DNA from: Bacillus sp. RAR_GA_16
GTDB taxonomy: Bacteria > Bacillota > Bacilli > Bacillales > Guptibacillaceae
NCBI RefSeq assembly: GCF_020165985.1
Contig: NZ_JAIUKZ010000018.1
Coordinates: forward strand, 372,001-436,000
Direction of reading: 5' to 3'
DNA: 64,000 bases
Shown: in pieces, positions 55,027 through 64,000 of the stretch
Position numbering within the stretch: the stretch's first letter is position 1
Layout of the letters: each line of letters opens with the position of its first letter
Translations under genes and position numbers: made by a program
The notes under the pieces: generated by a model
Databases searched by the model: none
Seen by the model: only the letters and a program-made list of their open reading frames with translations
What the model was told of the DNA's origin: nothing

Positions 55027-55920
55027 GTGAATAAATTGTTGAAATTGTTCGGGATCCTAACCTCGTTCGGCATGCTACTTGTTCTCTTAATGGGAGCCGT
55101 TGTGACGAAAACCGGTTCAGGTGACGGTTGTGGTAACTCCTGGCCTCTCTGTTATGGAAAAGTTCTCCCTGAGGCACCAGAGATTGAAACGATTATTGAA
55201 GTAAGTCACAGGATTGTATCAGCAGCTCTTGGTCTTCTAGTGATCATTCTTGCGATTTGGACATGGAGAAAAATCGGACATCTGCGAGAAACAAAATTTT
55301 TAGCAATCGCTTCCGTATTTTTAATTGTTTTCCAGGGGTTGCTCGGCGCTGCTGCCGTTGTTTGGGGACAGTCAGATATTATCCTTGCTTCGCACTTTGG
55401 TTTTTCACTAGCTAGTTTTGCGAGCGTTGTTCTCTTAACCATTCTCGTGTTTGAAGCTTCTGGCAAACAAAGAACGCCTTTTGTACCGAAACGGATTCGC
55501 ATTCATTTATATGCCATTACGATTTATTCGTATATTGTCGTTTATACTGGTGCGCTAGTCCGGCACACAGGTGCTAGTATGGCATGTGACAATGTGCCAT
55601 TTTGTACGGATGGTCAGCTTCTCGCTTTTTCTGGACCACAAGGGATTCAAATGTTACACCGGACAGCAGCTGTCTTCATTTTCGTATGGTTGCTTTACAT
55701 TCTGATCATTGGATTAAGAGAATTTAAATCTAAAGGGACGATGCGTACTGGCCTTATTGTTGCTTTTGTCTTCATTTGTTTACAAGCTTTGAGCGGTATG
55801 CTTGTTGTCGTTTCAAATTTAAATTTATTTCTTGCGCTTTTCCATGGACTTTTTATTTCTGGGCTCTTTACTGTACTACTCTATCTTGTCATGCTTTCTC
55901 TTCGCAGTGGCAGACAATAA
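55027..55920 (+). CDS. ctaA: Haem A synthase CtaA
   Basis: 297 residues from GTG 55027 (AAGGTG 6 nt upstream), which gives MNKLLKLFGILTSFGMLLVL, as in B. subtilis CtaA. Eight membrane helices in two similar halves. TKTGSGDGCGNSWPLCYGKV carries the first cysteine pair; haem ligands lie in EVSHRIVSA and MLHRTAAVFIF. A second Cys pair is in GASMACDNVPFC. It oxidises haem O to haem A for the oxidase encoded on the other side. Followed by a bidirectional terminator. Confidence 0.94.
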   Translation: MNKLLKLFGILTSFGMLLVLLMGAVVTKTGSGDGCGNSWPLCYGKVLPEAPEIETIIEVSHRIVSAALGLLVIILAIWTWRKIGHLRETKFLAIASVFLIVFQGLLGAAAVVWGQSDIILASHFGFSLASFASVVLLTILVFEASGKQRTPFVPKRIRIHLYAITIYSYIVVYTGALVRHTGASMACDNVPFCTDGQLLAFSGPQGIQMLHRTAAVFIFVWLLYILIIGLREFKSKGTMRTGLIVAFVFICLQALSGMLVVVSNLNLFLALFHGLFISGLFTVLLYLVMLSLRSGRQ

Positions 55921-55952
55921 AAAAAGCTGCGCAAAAAATTGCGCAGCTTTTT
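55920..55952. terminator. Bidirectional terminator between ctaA and pycA
   Basis: Stem AAAAAGCTGCGCAA / TTGCGCAGCTTTTT flanked by A and T runs. Confidence 0.9.
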
Positions 55953-55953
55953 T

Positions 55954-58900
55954 CTATTCGTTCATTTCCAACAAGAGATCTCCTGATTCAATTCCCTCAC
56001 CATTTGCTACATGGATATGTTCCACAATTCCACTTCTAGGAGCCTGAACAGTTGTTTCCATTTTCATCGCTTCTGTAATCATCAAATGATCGCCTTTATT
56101 TACTCTCTCGCCTTTTTCAACAAGTACCTTTATGACTGTTCCAGGCATTGTTGCTCCAATATGGTTCGCATTAGTGCGATCTGCTTTTGGCTTAGCGGCT
56201 ATCGCTGTTTTAATGTTTTCATCTTTAATCACAACTTCACGAGGTTGGCCATTCAATTCAAAGTAAAGCGTACGCTTCCCTTCTATGTTTGGCTCTCCAA
56301 TCGATACTAGCTTCACAATTAATGTTTTACCTTGTTCAATCTCTACCTCGATCTCTTCCCCCAGACGCATACCGTATAGGAAAGTTGGTGTATCAAGAAC
56401 AGAAACATCTCCAAACATTTCCTGAACTTCTGCATACTCTAAATACACTTTCGGATAGAGCGCATAGGATATAAGATCATGACTAGTGACTTGACGATTT
56501 AATTTATGATAAAGCGTCTCTTTCAAATCTGAGAAATGAACAGGTTCGAGCAATTCACCTGGCCGCGTCGTAATGGGCTCTCTTCCTTTTAAAATGATTT
56601 GTTGAAGCTCTTTCGGAAAACCTTGATACGGTTGTCCAAGGTAGCCTTGAAATAGTTCAACTACAGAATCAGGAAAATCAAGCGTTTCGCCACGTTCATA
56701 AATGTCGTCCTCGGTTAGGCTGTTTTGTACCATATAAAGTGCCATATCTCCAACAACTTTTGAAGATGGTGTAACTTTCACAATATCACCAAACATTTCA
56801 TTCACTCTTCGGTACATCCGCTTCACTTCATCCCAACGCTCTCCTAAACCTACACCTTTTGCCTGTTGCTGGAGATTACTATATTGCCCGCCTGGCATTT
56901 CATGCTCATACACTTCCGTGTGTGGAGCTGTCATGCCGCTCTCAAAGCCGCTATAGTATTTTCTAGTATCCTCCCAGTAATGAGACAATTGCTCTAGCGA
57001 TTGAATATCAATGTCAGGCTGCCTTTCAGAACCATCAAGTGCATAAAACAAGGAATTGGCACTCGGTTGAGACGTTAACCCCGCCATTGAGCTCACAGCT
57101 ACATCTACAATATCCACGCCGGCCTCAATGGCTTTTGCGTATGTATAGATTCCATTACCGCTCGTATCATGTGTATGAAGATGGATCGGAATCGAAACGG
57201 TCTCTTTTAACATTGATATAAGTTCATATGCTGCCTGAGGTTTCAGGAGACCAGCCATGTCTTTTATACCAAGGATATGCGCTCCAGCTTGTTCTAGCTC
57301 CTTAGCAAGCTCTTGATAATAGGTTAAATTATATTTTGATTTAGAAGGATCAGAAATATCTCCGGTGTAACAAATCGAAGCCTCAGCAATTTTTCCTGTT
57401 TCCCGAACCGCTTCAATGGCTTTTGTCATACCTTCTACCCAGTTTAAACTGTCAAATATACGGAATACATCGATACCAGCATCTGCAGACTTTTGCACAA
57501 ATTCACGAATTAAGTTATCTGGATAATTTTTATAACCAACGGCATTCGAGGCGCGTAGTAACATTTGGAACATAACGTTCGGTACTTGCTTTCTCAGTTT
57601 TATTAAGCGATCCCACGGATCTTCTTTTAGGTATCGTAAAGAAACATCAAACGTTGCTCCGCCCCACATTTCCATTGAAAACAATGTTGGCGTCATTCGA
57701 GCTGTTGGACCAGCAATATGAAGTAAATCTGTTGTACGCATTCTTGTAGCTAAAAGTGATTGATGTCCGTCTCGGAACGTCGTGTCAGTCAGAAGCGTCT
57801 TCTTCTGATCTTTCACCCATTGTACAAGTCCTTCCGCGCCTTCCTCATCTAAAATTTGCTTTGTTCCTCGTGGGATTTCTTCACTGTACTTTAAATGGGG
57901 CACCCTTCTTTTTGAAAATGCTGGTTTTTTCTTTTTATCCAGACCAGGAAAGCCATTAACTGTAATGTTCCCAATATAAGACAGCATTTTCGTTCCGCGG
58001 TCCTTTCGTTTTGGAAACACAAACAATTCTGGTGATGAATCAATAAAAGACGTATCATACACACCTGATCGAAAGTTCTCATGCTTCATCACATTTTCAA
58101 GAAACGCAATATTCGTTTTAATTCCTCTAATCCGGAATTCTTTTAAATTTCTGACCATTTTAGAAGAAGCATGGTCAAAGCTCAATGCCCACGTTGAAAG
58201 CTTAACGAGCAATGAATCATAATAAGGTGTGATAACTGCTCCCTGATAAGCATTCCCTGCATCGAGCCGTACACCGAAGCCACCACCGGATCGGTAAGCC
58301 ATAAGCTTTCCAGTGTCAGGCATAAAGTTGTTTTCAGGATCTTCTGTTGTGACACGACATTGGATGGCATACCCATGACAGTCAATGTCTTCCTGATTTG
58401 GAATACCAAGACGTTCACCATGGATGTGTTCGCCTTCTGCAATCATGATTTGCGACTGAACAATATCAATTCCCGTAATCATTTCGGTAATGGTATGCTC
58501 AACCTGCACGCGAGGATTCACTTCAATAAAATAAAACGCTCCCGTTTGATTCACAAGGAATTCAACTGTTCCAGCATTAACATATTGGACATTTTCCATT
58601 AGTTTTACGGCAGCTTCACAAATTTCTTTCCTAGAATCTTCACTTAACGAAACGCTCGGCGCTACCTCTACGACTTTTTGATGGCGACGCTGAACAGAAC
58701 AGTCTCTTTCATAAAGGTGAATCGTGTTTCCATGTTTGTCTCCAAGAATTTGCACTTCAATATGCTTAGGATTTTCTACAAATTTCTCAACATAAATGTC
58801 ATCTGCCCCAAAAGCGGCTTTCGCTTCTGATTTCGCACGATCATACGCGTCTGCAAGCGCCTCCTGACTTCGAACAATACGCATCCCTCTTCCACCACCA

Positions 58901-59394
58901 CCGAGTGCGGCTTTAATCATGAGAGGGTAGCCATGTTCTTCAGCGAATGTTTTAACTTCATCTAGATCATGGACAGGTCCATCCGTTCCTGGAATAACCG
59001 GAAGACCTGCTATAATGGCTTGTTTTCTAGCCTCAACCTTATCTCCAAACATTCTTAAGTGCTCAAGCTCAGGACCAATAAAGATAATGCCCTCTTCTTG
59101 ACAGCGTTTCGCAAACTGAAGATTTTCAGAAAGAAAGCCATAGCCTGGATGGATGGCATCAATATTGTTGGTTTTGGCAATTTCAATAATACCTTCAATA
59201 TCCAGGTAAGCATCAATAGGCTTTTTATCTTCGCCTACAAGATAGGCTTCATCTGCTTTATAGCGATGATAAGAACCACTGTCTTCTTTTGAATAAATCG
59301 CGACGGTTCGAATGTTTAACTCCGTACAGGCGCGAAAAATACGAATAGCGATTTCCCCACGGTTAGCAACAAGAATTTTAGAAATAGCTGTCAT
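55954..59394 (-). CDS. pycA: Pyruvate carboxylase
   Basis: 1146 residues. Biotin carboxylase domain at the N-terminus (ILVANRGEIAIRIFRACTEL; KAALGGGGRGMRIVRS at about 160-175; ERDCSVQRRHQKVVEVAPS), carboxyltransferase domain from about 530 (LLTDTTFRDGHQSLLATRMR; metal-binding HLHTHDTSGNG near 740) and C-terminal biotinyl domain (MITEAMKMETTVQAP, Lys about 1112). It makes oxaloacetate from pyruvate. The second of two adjacent ATGs has better RBS spacing to AAGGAGG. Downstream of ftsW by 17 bp, as in B. subtilis. Confidence 0.97.
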   Translation of the reverse strand: MTAISKILVANRGEIAIRIFRACTELNIRTVAIYSKEDSGSYHRYKADEAYLVGEDKKPIDAYLDIEGIIEIAKTNNIDAIHPGYGFLSENLQFAKRCQEEGIIFIGPELEHLRMFGDKVEARKQAIIAGLPVIPGTDGPVHDLDEVKTFAEEHGYPLMIKAALGGGGRGMRIVRSQEALADAYDRAKSEAKAAFGADDIYVEKFVENPKHIEVQILGDKHGNTIHLYERDCSVQRRHQKVVEVAPSVSLSEDSRKEICEAAVKLMENVQYVNAGTVEFLVNQTGAFYFIEVNPRVQVEHTITEMITGIDIVQSQIMIAEGEHIHGERLGIPNQEDIDCHGYAIQCRVTTEDPENNFMPDTGKLMAYRSGGGFGVRLDAGNAYQGAVITPYYDSLLVKLSTWALSFDHASSKMVRNLKEFRIRGIKTNIAFLENVMKHENFRSGVYDTSFIDSSPELFVFPKRKDRGTKMLSYIGNITVNGFPGLDKKKKPAFSKRRVPHLKYSEEIPRGTKQILDEEGAEGLVQWVKDQKKTLLTDTTFRDGHQSLLATRMRTTDLLHIAGPTARMTPTLFSMEMWGGATFDVSLRYLKEDPWDRLIKLRKQVPNVMFQMLLRASNAVGYKNYPDNLIREFVQKSADAGIDVFRIFDSLNWVEGMTKAIEAVRETGKIAEASICYTGDISDPSKSKYNLTYYQELAKELEQAGAHILGIKDMAGLLKPQAAYELISMLKETVSIPIHLHTHDTSGNGIYTYAKAIEAGVDIVDVAVSSMAGLTSQPSANSLFYALDGSERQPDIDIQSLEQLSHYWEDTRKYYSGFESGMTAPHTEVYEHEMPGGQYSNLQQQAKGVGLGERWDEVKRMYRRVNEMFGDIVKVTPSSKVVGDMALYMVQNSLTEDDIYERGETLDFPDSVVELFQGYLGQPYQGFPKELQQIILKGREPITTRPGELLEPVHFSDLKETLYHKLNRQVTSHDLISYALYPKVYLEYAEVQEMFGDVSVLDTPTFLYGMRLGEEIEVEIEQGKTLIVKLVSIGEPNIEGKRTLYFELNGQPREVVIKDENIKTAIAAKPKADRTNANHIGATMPGTVIKVLVEKGERVNKGDHLMITEAMKMETTVQAPRSGIVEHIHVANGEGIESGDLLLEMNE

Positions 59395-59411
59395 CATTAT
59401 TCCTCCTTAAG

Positions 59412-60572
59412 CTAAAGTTCCATTTGAACGCTACTTTCTTTGTTGGTATAGCCTGTTTTTTGTTCTTTTCTTATATTCACAAACGCGGAAACGTTTATTA
59501 ATATCCCTACTGATATCATAAGTAAAATTAATGATGAGCCTCCATAACTAATAAACGGAAGTGGAACGCCTGTAACCGGTAACCATCCAGTAATAGCACC
59601 GAGGTTTACAGCTGTTTGAACGCCAATCATGCCAGAAATTCCAATTGCTAACAGACTGCCAAAAGTATCTTTACATCTGATACCAATCACGAAGCCTTTA
59701 AAAACGATATAGCCTAGCAAGCCGATTACAAATACGACCCCTAATAGACCTAACTCTTCAGCGACAATCGCCATAATAAAATCGGTATGAGGCTCAGGAA
59801 GAAAACCGTATTTTTGTATACTTTGACCAAACCCTTGCCCTGTCACCCCACCAGACGCTATCGCAATATAAGAGTTAATGAGATGGAAACCACTATCCTC
59901 TGGATCTGAAAAAGGATCATAAGCTCCTGTGAATCTTGAAGCTTGTTCAGGGGAGAGGGACATCCAGGCCAGGCCAAATACGATGCCTCCGATGACGATG
60001 AGACCAAAAATATGGCTCCATTTCATACCAGAGCAAAAGATCACAATGCCTGAGGTTAGGGCGATAATCATCGCTGTACCAAGGTCAGGCTGTGAAGCAA
60101 CTAATGCAAATATTAAGCCAATCACAAGAAGTGGCGGCATGGCACCTCTTACGAAATTAGAAATATAAGCCTGCTTTTTTGAGTAAATGGCGGCGAGGTA
60201 AATAATTAATCCAAGTTTAACAAATTCAGATGGCTGAAAACTAAAGGCACCAATTTCAATCCAACTCTGGGCATTATTCGTTGTAGATCCGATTACTTTT
60301 ACGAGTAATAAGGAAAGAACGGACAACCCAAGGATAGGTACAATAAATTTCCGATAAGCTTTATATGGAAAAATCATGGCAAGAACAAACATAATAAGGG
60401 AAGCGGCTAGCCAAATAATTTGCCTATTAAAGAAAAAAGCACTATTTGTTTCGTGTCGCATAACCGCCCATACCATGCTTGCACTATAAACCATCACAAG
60501 TCCAAATCCGCACAAAAGTAACACACTGATGATTAACGAGTAATCATAATGCTTAAATAATTTTTTAATCAT
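59412..60572 (-). CDS. ftsW: SEDS peptidoglycan glycosyltransferase FtsW
   Basis: 386 residues and about ten membrane helices. GLVMVYSASMVWAVMRHETN, IEIGAFSFQPSEFVKLGLII, QPDLGTAMIIAL, GQGFGQSIQKYGFLPEPHTD and LPFISYGGSSLILLM are SEDS signatures. Next to pycA, as ftsW (ylaO) is in B. subtilis. With PBP 2B it makes septal peptidoglycan. The charged C-terminal tail (IRKEQKTGYTNKESS) differs from SpoVE. ATG 60572 is used since the ATG three codons earlier touches the RBS. Confidence 0.92.
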   Translation of the reverse strand: MIKKLFKHYDYSLIISVLLLCGFGLVMVYSASMVWAVMRHETNSAFFFNRQIIWLAASLIMFVLAMIFPYKAYRKFIVPILGLSVLSLLLVKVIGSTTNNAQSWIEIGAFSFQPSEFVKLGLIIYLAAIYSKKQAYISNFVRGAMPPLLVIGLIFALVASQPDLGTAMIIALTSGIVIFCSGMKWSHIFGLIVIGGIVFGLAWMSLSPEQASRFTGAYDPFSDPEDSGFHLINSYIAIASGGVTGQGFGQSIQKYGFLPEPHTDFIMAIVAEELGLLGVVFVIGLLGYIVFKGFVIGIRCKDTFGSLLAIGISGMIGVQTAVNLGAITGWLPVTGVPLPFISYGGSSLILLMISVGILINVSAFVNIRKEQKTGYTNKESSVQMEL

Positions 60573-60619
60573 AGACGTCATCCTACCTGTTTATTTTCTC
60601 TTAAGAAGTTTGTACTCGC

Positions 60620-61060
60620 TCACAGTTTGCTTTAAATGGTCGTTTCATGACGAAGGGGCTCCAACACCCTGCGGATTTTAACGGGCCCGCTACGCTTTTC
60701 TTGATCCAGCTACGCGGGCCAAATCCTCCGGCTGTTTCGCCCTTTCGATTGAGACAAAAAGCGTCTCATTCGAAAGGGCTCCAACACCCTGCGGATTTTA
60801 ACGGGCCCGCTACGCTTTTCTTGTCTAGCTGCGACTCGCAGAAACTGCGATATTTCACTCTTTCACCAGAACACAAAGGGCGTGTTCTAGTTCAAGAGCT
60901 CCAATATCTCCGTTTCTAAACGCTCGTCTCCGCTTTTCTTGTCTAGCTGCAGCGCCCAGACACTCGGTCACTTCACCTTTTCATCCGAACACAAAGACCG
61001 TGTTCAAATGAAAAGGCTCCAGTGCCTACCGTGTCTAAACGGGCGCTTCTGCTTTTCGAA
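60620..61060. repeat. Array of about four degenerate 120-bp repeats with hairpins
   Basis: Units begin near 60661, 60781, 60901 and 61019, so the period is 118-120 bp. The first two share 48 identical bases (60656-60703 and 60776-60823). The core GCTTTTCTTGTCTAGCTGC recurs at the unit end. Before each core lies an inverted repeat: CCCTTTCGA..GAGAC / GTCTC..TCGAAAGGG at 60740-60778, AGAACAC / GTGTTCT at about 60872-60891, and CCTTTTCAT..GAACAC / GTGTTC..ATGAAAAGG at about 60976-61016. It fills most of the gene-free gap between ftsW and the M50 protease. Similar GC-rich dispersed repeats are known in Bacillaceae; I cannot name this one. Confidence 0.8.
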
Positions 61061-61113
61061 GTATGTATAAGTTTTCGATGGTTTTTGTTTGAAACCTGCC
61101 TGTCCAATAAAAA

Positions 61114-61548
61114 TTAAGTTTTTTTGATGATGGCTTTCATGATGGTCCAACCGTCTGATTCTTTCCCTAACAGTTTAAAAGGAATGAGGTTGGTTATTCC
61201 AAGCCATAGGTTAAAGAATAGTATCCAAACTGTGATAGATGGTTGGAACGGATAGAGAAATGTGAGGGCGGCGATGAATAAGTTAACAAGTGGCCCGGCT
61301 ATAGCAATAGCTATTTTTCCATAGACTTTTTCAGGTGGTGAGCTGATGGTCATACCTCCTACAAAATAGAAGGCGTTAACAGCTACTTCTCCTCTTGAAT
61401 GTCTCCATGTTATGACCCTTGGCCCTACTCCAAGGTGAAGTTTTACACTGGCGGAAGTAAAGATGTTTGCTGCCAGCGTATGACCTGCTTCATGCAATAA
61501 CAAGCTGATGGGAGCAATGATCAGGAGCACCATGAGCAAATCGTTCAT
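61114..61548 (-). CDS. Small M50-family (site-2 type) membrane metalloprotease
   Basis: 144 residues, about four membrane helices. The zinc motif HEAGH (in SLLLHEAGHTLAA, about 19-23) and the second motif NLIPFKLLGKESDGW (Asp as third ligand, about 119-133) are both present, so it should be active. GPLVNLFIAALTFLYP is the family's NPG-like region. It lacks PDZ domains and is smaller than SpoIVFB or RasP. Substrate unknown. RBS AGGAGT. Not next to ftsW in B. subtilis; it lies beside the repeat array. Confidence 0.82.
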   Translation of the reverse strand: MNDLLMVLLIIAPISLLLHEAGHTLAANIFTSASVKLHLGVGPRVITWRHSRGEVAVNAFYFVGGMTISSPPEKVYGKIAIAIAGPLVNLFIAALTFLYPFQPSITVWILFFNLWLGITNLIPFKLLGKESDGWTIMKAIIKKT

Positions 61549-61707
61549 ACGTATCTACTCCTAAAATCTTCTGAATTCTTTCATAACCTACTCGTATTCT
61601 ATCATATTTTCTTTTACTTATCGGAAGTTTATGTGTCGATTATAAAGTGAGCATAACGGTCCCACTTGACTACCTCTTCTAATCGATCAAAAACCTTTAC
61701 GAAAAAA

Positions 61708-61744
61708 ACAAAAAGCTCAAACTATCCACGATAGTTTGAGCTTT
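61708..61744 (-). terminator. Terminator of ylaN
   Basis: Stem AAAGCTCAAACTATC / GATAGTTTGAGCTTT followed by T-rich sequence on the minus strand, touching the ylaN stop. Confidence 0.85.
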
Positions 61745-61746
61745 CA

Positions 61747-62028
61747 TTATTTCCTCATACTAGCTTCATGAAGAGCTGAAAGCTGACGCTCAAGTGACTC
61801 AAGCAATTCTTTTCCATCCTCTTCATTCACCAATCCAAGACGAACCGCGAAATCAATTTCGCGAGATAAACCAAACATTTGCGTATCTAGAACCTCTTCA
61901 TACAGAGGACACTGAGGCATCGTTAAATTCTCCATTTGAACTTCGATAAGTTTTAGGATCTTATGAGCATCGGCCTTTAATAGCTCATATGCTTTTTCAC
62001 GATGTCCTGTAGCCATACCAGTTGACAA
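61747..62028 (-). CDS. ylaN: YlaN family protein (DUF1507)
   Basis: 93 residues. The core from [20 protein letters not shown] through [14 protein letters not shown] is nearly invariant in the family. The start is a TTG at 62028 with GGAGG 8 nt upstream; it yields eight residues before HREKAYELL, as in B. subtilis. The all-helical cytosolic protein was reported as conditionally essential and connected to iron and Fur control in Firmicutes. It lies just downstream of glsA. Confidence 0.9.
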   Translation of the reverse strand: MSTGMATGHREKAYELLKADAHKILKLIEVQMENLTMPQCPLYEEVLDTQMFGLSREIDFAVRLGLVNEEDGKELLESLERQLSALHEASMRK

Positions 62029-62121
62029 GTCTGATCCCTCCGTTCCCTTTCCCATTCCTTCTCTTATCATAAAAGGAATATAAAAAAATTGCAAGAAAAA
62101 GCAGGGTAAACGCAATCATGT

Positions 62122-63051
62122 TTAGAAAATACTTAGTCCATATTGTGAAGATAAATTTTCAAGAAGTTTATTTCCTGCAATACTATTTCCTTTTGCATCA
62201 AGTGGTGGACTGTAGACACCTATGCCCATTTCATTTGGGACTAGGCTTAAAATCCCCCCTGAAACGCCACTTTTTGCAGGTATGGCAACATTAATAGCAA
62301 ATTCACCTGAAGCGTTGTACATCCCACATGTCACCATAAAGGTTTTTACAATTCTCGCAATGTATCTAGGAATGATGCGTCGCTCTGTTTCAGGATCCCT
62401 GCCTTCATTTGCCAAAACCATACCTATCCGTGCGAGATCTTTACAGTTTACTTCAATAGCGCACTGCTTAGTGTAGGCTTCAAGAAGCATTTCCACATCG
62501 TCATCAATGATCCCATGCTGCTTCATGAAATAGCTTAAGGCTCGATTAAGGTTGGCAGATTCATACTCTGAATCAGCTACTTCCATATTAATACCAATAC
62601 TTGAGTTATTGGTCATATCATGAATCAACTGCAAAATACGTCCAACTTTTTCTTCCACCGAACTTCCATGAATCATATTGGTCACAACTAATGCGCCAGC
62701 ATTAATCATTGGATTAAGCGGTTTTGAAGGGATCATTGTCTCAAGCTTCGCAATTGAATTAAATGGATCCCCTGTTGGCTCCATCCCAACTCTCGAAAAA
62801 ACGTGATCCTCTCCTGCATCCATTATGGCAAGAGCTAATGTTAGAACTTTAGAGATACTCTGTAGCGTGAATGTTTCTGCCACATCACCTGCTGACAAAC
62901 AGCCTTCTTCTTTAGAATAAATGGCAATGGCGAGTTTATCAGGTTCAGCCTTTGCGAGAGCTGGAATATAGTCCGCTACTTTCCCATCCTTCGTATAAGG
63001 TTTGCTTCGCCTAACTAGCTCTACTAATTCTTCTTCTGTACGACATCTCAT
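62122..63051 (-). CDS. glsA: Glutaminase A
   Basis: 309 residues. Beta-lactamase-like glutaminase: the catalytic S-x-x-K is in [14 protein letters not shown] (Ser about 64), [24 protein letters not shown] (about 112-121) and the C-terminal [19 protein letters not shown]. It hydrolyses glutamine to glutamate and ammonia. It corresponds to ylaM/glsA2 of B. subtilis in position (ylaL-ylaM-ylaN). RBS GGGAGG. Confidence 0.95.
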   Translation of the reverse strand: MRCRTEEELVELVRRSKPYTKDGKVADYIPALAKAEPDKLAIAIYSKEEGCLSAGDVAETFTLQSISKVLTLALAIMDAGEDHVFSRVGMEPTGDPFNSIAKLETMIPSKPLNPMINAGALVVTNMIHGSSVEEKVGRILQLIHDMTNNSSIGINMEVADSEYESANLNRALSYFMKQHGIIDDDVEMLLEAYTKQCAIEVNCKDLARIGMVLANEGRDPETERRIIPRYIARIVKTFMVTCGMYNASGEFAINVAIPAKSGVSGGILSLVPNEMGIGVYSPPLDAKGNSIAGNKLLENLSSQYGLSIF

Positions 63052-63169
63052 ATGAAATCCTCCCGCTCATAACAAATTGACTCTCACCCTACTGTTCCCC
63101 AAATGTGACAAATGCAAGCATAACCGGTATACTTGGTTTGCAAAAGATTTTGATAGCGGGGTGTATTAG

Positions 63170-63658
63170 ATGGAAACGATTCTACCCATTAAGGGGAAAG
63201 TCAATTACGCCATTACCTTAGATGCAAGCGTATGGATTTTTGATGATCGCAAGATTGAACTGGATGAATTTTTGAAATTTGACGATTCAAACAAGAAGAA
63301 TGAGAACGATTACATTCGCACTCAGGCAGAGCGGTGGGAAAGAGAACGCACTGGGATTAAACCTCCCGTGAACAAAAGCATTAAACGGTTCGAGAAAGAA
63401 CGCGTCCTAACTGGAAGCTTTGTGATTCCGTTACAACCGTTTCTCTCAAATGCTGAACCCGCTAGTGATAGAGTTCAACTTGAATCGAGCGATGGTCAGC
63501 AACAGGTAATATCACTAGAAGAAGCGATGAACGGCTTTCTTCGTTTTTCTAAAGACGGAAAGCCGCTCAGGGAGGATGGGCCCACTCACTTCTATTTTGG
63601 AGATGGTTCTAACGCTTCTGAACCTGTTAAAAACGTTTCAGCCATTACAGTCATTTAA
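63170..63658 (+). CDS. ylaL: YlaL-like protein of unknown function
   Basis: 162 residues: [39 protein letters not shown] and [14 protein letters not shown]. No membrane helix or signal peptide; charged linker in the middle. Position between glsA and the phoH-like ylaK, on the opposite strand, matches ylaL of B. subtilis. Function unknown. RBS GGGGTG 6 nt before ATG. Its stop overlaps the end of the convergent phoH-like gene by 4 nt. Confidence 0.8.
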   Translation: METILPIKGKVNYAITLDASVWIFDDRKIELDEFLKFDDSNKKNENDYIRTQAERWERERTGIKPPVNKSIKRFEKERVLTGSFVIPLQPFLSNAEPASDRVQLESSDGQQQVISLEEAMNGFLRFSKDGKPLREDGPTHFYFGDGSNASEPVKNVSAITVI

Positions 63659-64000
63659 AGGAGATCAGCTGCAATTCGGGCAAGTAAAGATCGCTCACCT
63701 TTCTCGAGCTTAACATGTCCGCTGAGCGGCTGATCTTTAAATTTTTCTACTACATAAGTAAGCCCATTTGTATATTCATCTAAATAAGGGTGATCGATTT
63801 GTTGTGGATCTCCGAGAAGCACAATCTTACTGCCCTCTCCCACTCTCGTTAAAATGGTTTTGACTTCATGCTTCGTTAAATTCTGCGCCTCATCGATAAT
63901 TATATATTGATCAGGTAAACTTCTACCTCGAATATACGTTAGTGCCTCCACTTGAATGGAACCGATTCCTGATAAAATTTTTTCAAGTTCACCCGTTTTT
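63655..64000 (-). CDS. ylaK: PhoH-family ATPase YlaK, N-terminal part beyond the window
   Basis: Partial: about 115 C-terminal residues, open through the window end. Walker B region [20 protein letters not shown], then [20 protein letters not shown] and a C-terminal [20 protein letters not shown] are PhoH hallmarks. Neighbours ylaL and glsA point to YlaK, which in full has a PIN-like N-terminal domain and a PhoH ATPase/RNA helicase-like C-terminal domain. The N-terminus cannot be seen. Confidence 0.9.
   Translation of the reverse strand, partial: KTGELEKILSGIGSIQVEALTYIRGRSLPDQYIIIDEAQNLTKHEVKTILTRVGEGSKIVLLGDPQQIDHPYLDEYTNGLTYVVEKFKDQPLSGHVKLEKGERSLLARIAADLL

Noticed and set aside
60647-60919. 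Open frame of 90 codons across the repeat array
   Set aside because: It merely reads through two copies of the 120-bp repeat, has no RBS and shows a repeated peptide with no known features.
60600-61110. CRISPR array
   Set aside because: The period of about 120 bp, degenerate units and lack of short identical repeats with unique spacers exclude CRISPR; no cas genes.

Overview
The window is chromosomal DNA of an endospore-forming, low-GC member of the Bacillaceae. This rests on sigE, sigG, spoIIGA, spoVD, spoVE and ylbJ, a bacillithiol gene (bshC), a DAP-type MurE and a caa3 oxidase. From start to end it follows, in reverse orientation, the Bacillus subtilis block ylmD - sigG - sigE - spoIIGA - ftsZ - ftsA - dcw cluster - bshC - panE - ylb genes - cta genes - pycA - ftsW - ylaN - glsA - ylaL - ylaK. 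Nearly all of these conserved genes are on the minus strand. I cannot name the species. I see no rRNA, tRNA, CRISPR, insertion sequence or prophage.

Region by region. 1-3.5 kb: ylmD (cut by the window edge), ylmC and the sporulation sigma locus spoIIGA-sigE-sigG. 3.7-7 kb: a threonine operon (hom-thrC-thrB) set between ftsZ and spoIIGA. 7.2-23.6 kb: the division and cell-wall cluster mraZ-rsmH-ftsL-pbpB-spoVD-murE-murF-mraY-murD-spoVE-divIB-ftsA-ftsZ. It keeps murF but lacks murG, murB and the small genes that B. subtilis has here. 23.9-30.2 kb: bshC, a frameshifted DUF3397-type gene, panE and a three-gene biotin-dependent acyl-CoA carboxylase operon. 30.4-45.3 kb: the ylb neighbourhood (GNAT protein, GerR/YlbO, rpmF, yceD-like, tmcAL, Lon-type PDZ protease, patatin, YlbJ, coaD, rsmD, ylbG, ricF, ylbE, ylbD) with added accessory genes. 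45.3-50 kb: CAP-domain proteins, a YugN-CBS fusion, an Asp23 protein and a YtvI-type permease. 50-56 kb: caa3 oxidase (ctaC-F) and haem A synthesis (ctaB, ctaA). 56-64 kb: pycA, ftsW, a 120-bp repeat array, a small M50 protease, ylaN, glsA, ylaL and the 3' part of a phoH-like gene.

Functionally this is a growth, division and sporulation hub. Septal peptidoglycan genes (both SEDS proteins, FtsW and SpoVE, with their partners PbpB and SpoVD) sit beside the regulators that redeploy them. Visible control sites include a sigma-H-like promoter before ftsA, a Spo0A-type promoter with long spacing before spoIIGA, a sigma-F/G-like promoter before sigG whose upstream hairpin would form only in read-through mRNA, and 10-bp-spaced GTGG boxes before mraZ.

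The points most worth a second look are: (i) a structured region upstream of rsmD (the ylbH-leader position) with a terminator pointing the other way and a 33-codon reading frame; (ii) a repeat array at 60.6-61.1 kb whose hairpin arms change sequence but still pair; (iii) three single-base frameshifts of the same polarity within about 10 kb; (iv) the YugN-CBS fusion; (v) the regulatory architecture of sigG. I found no clearly new multi-gene defence or biosynthetic system.
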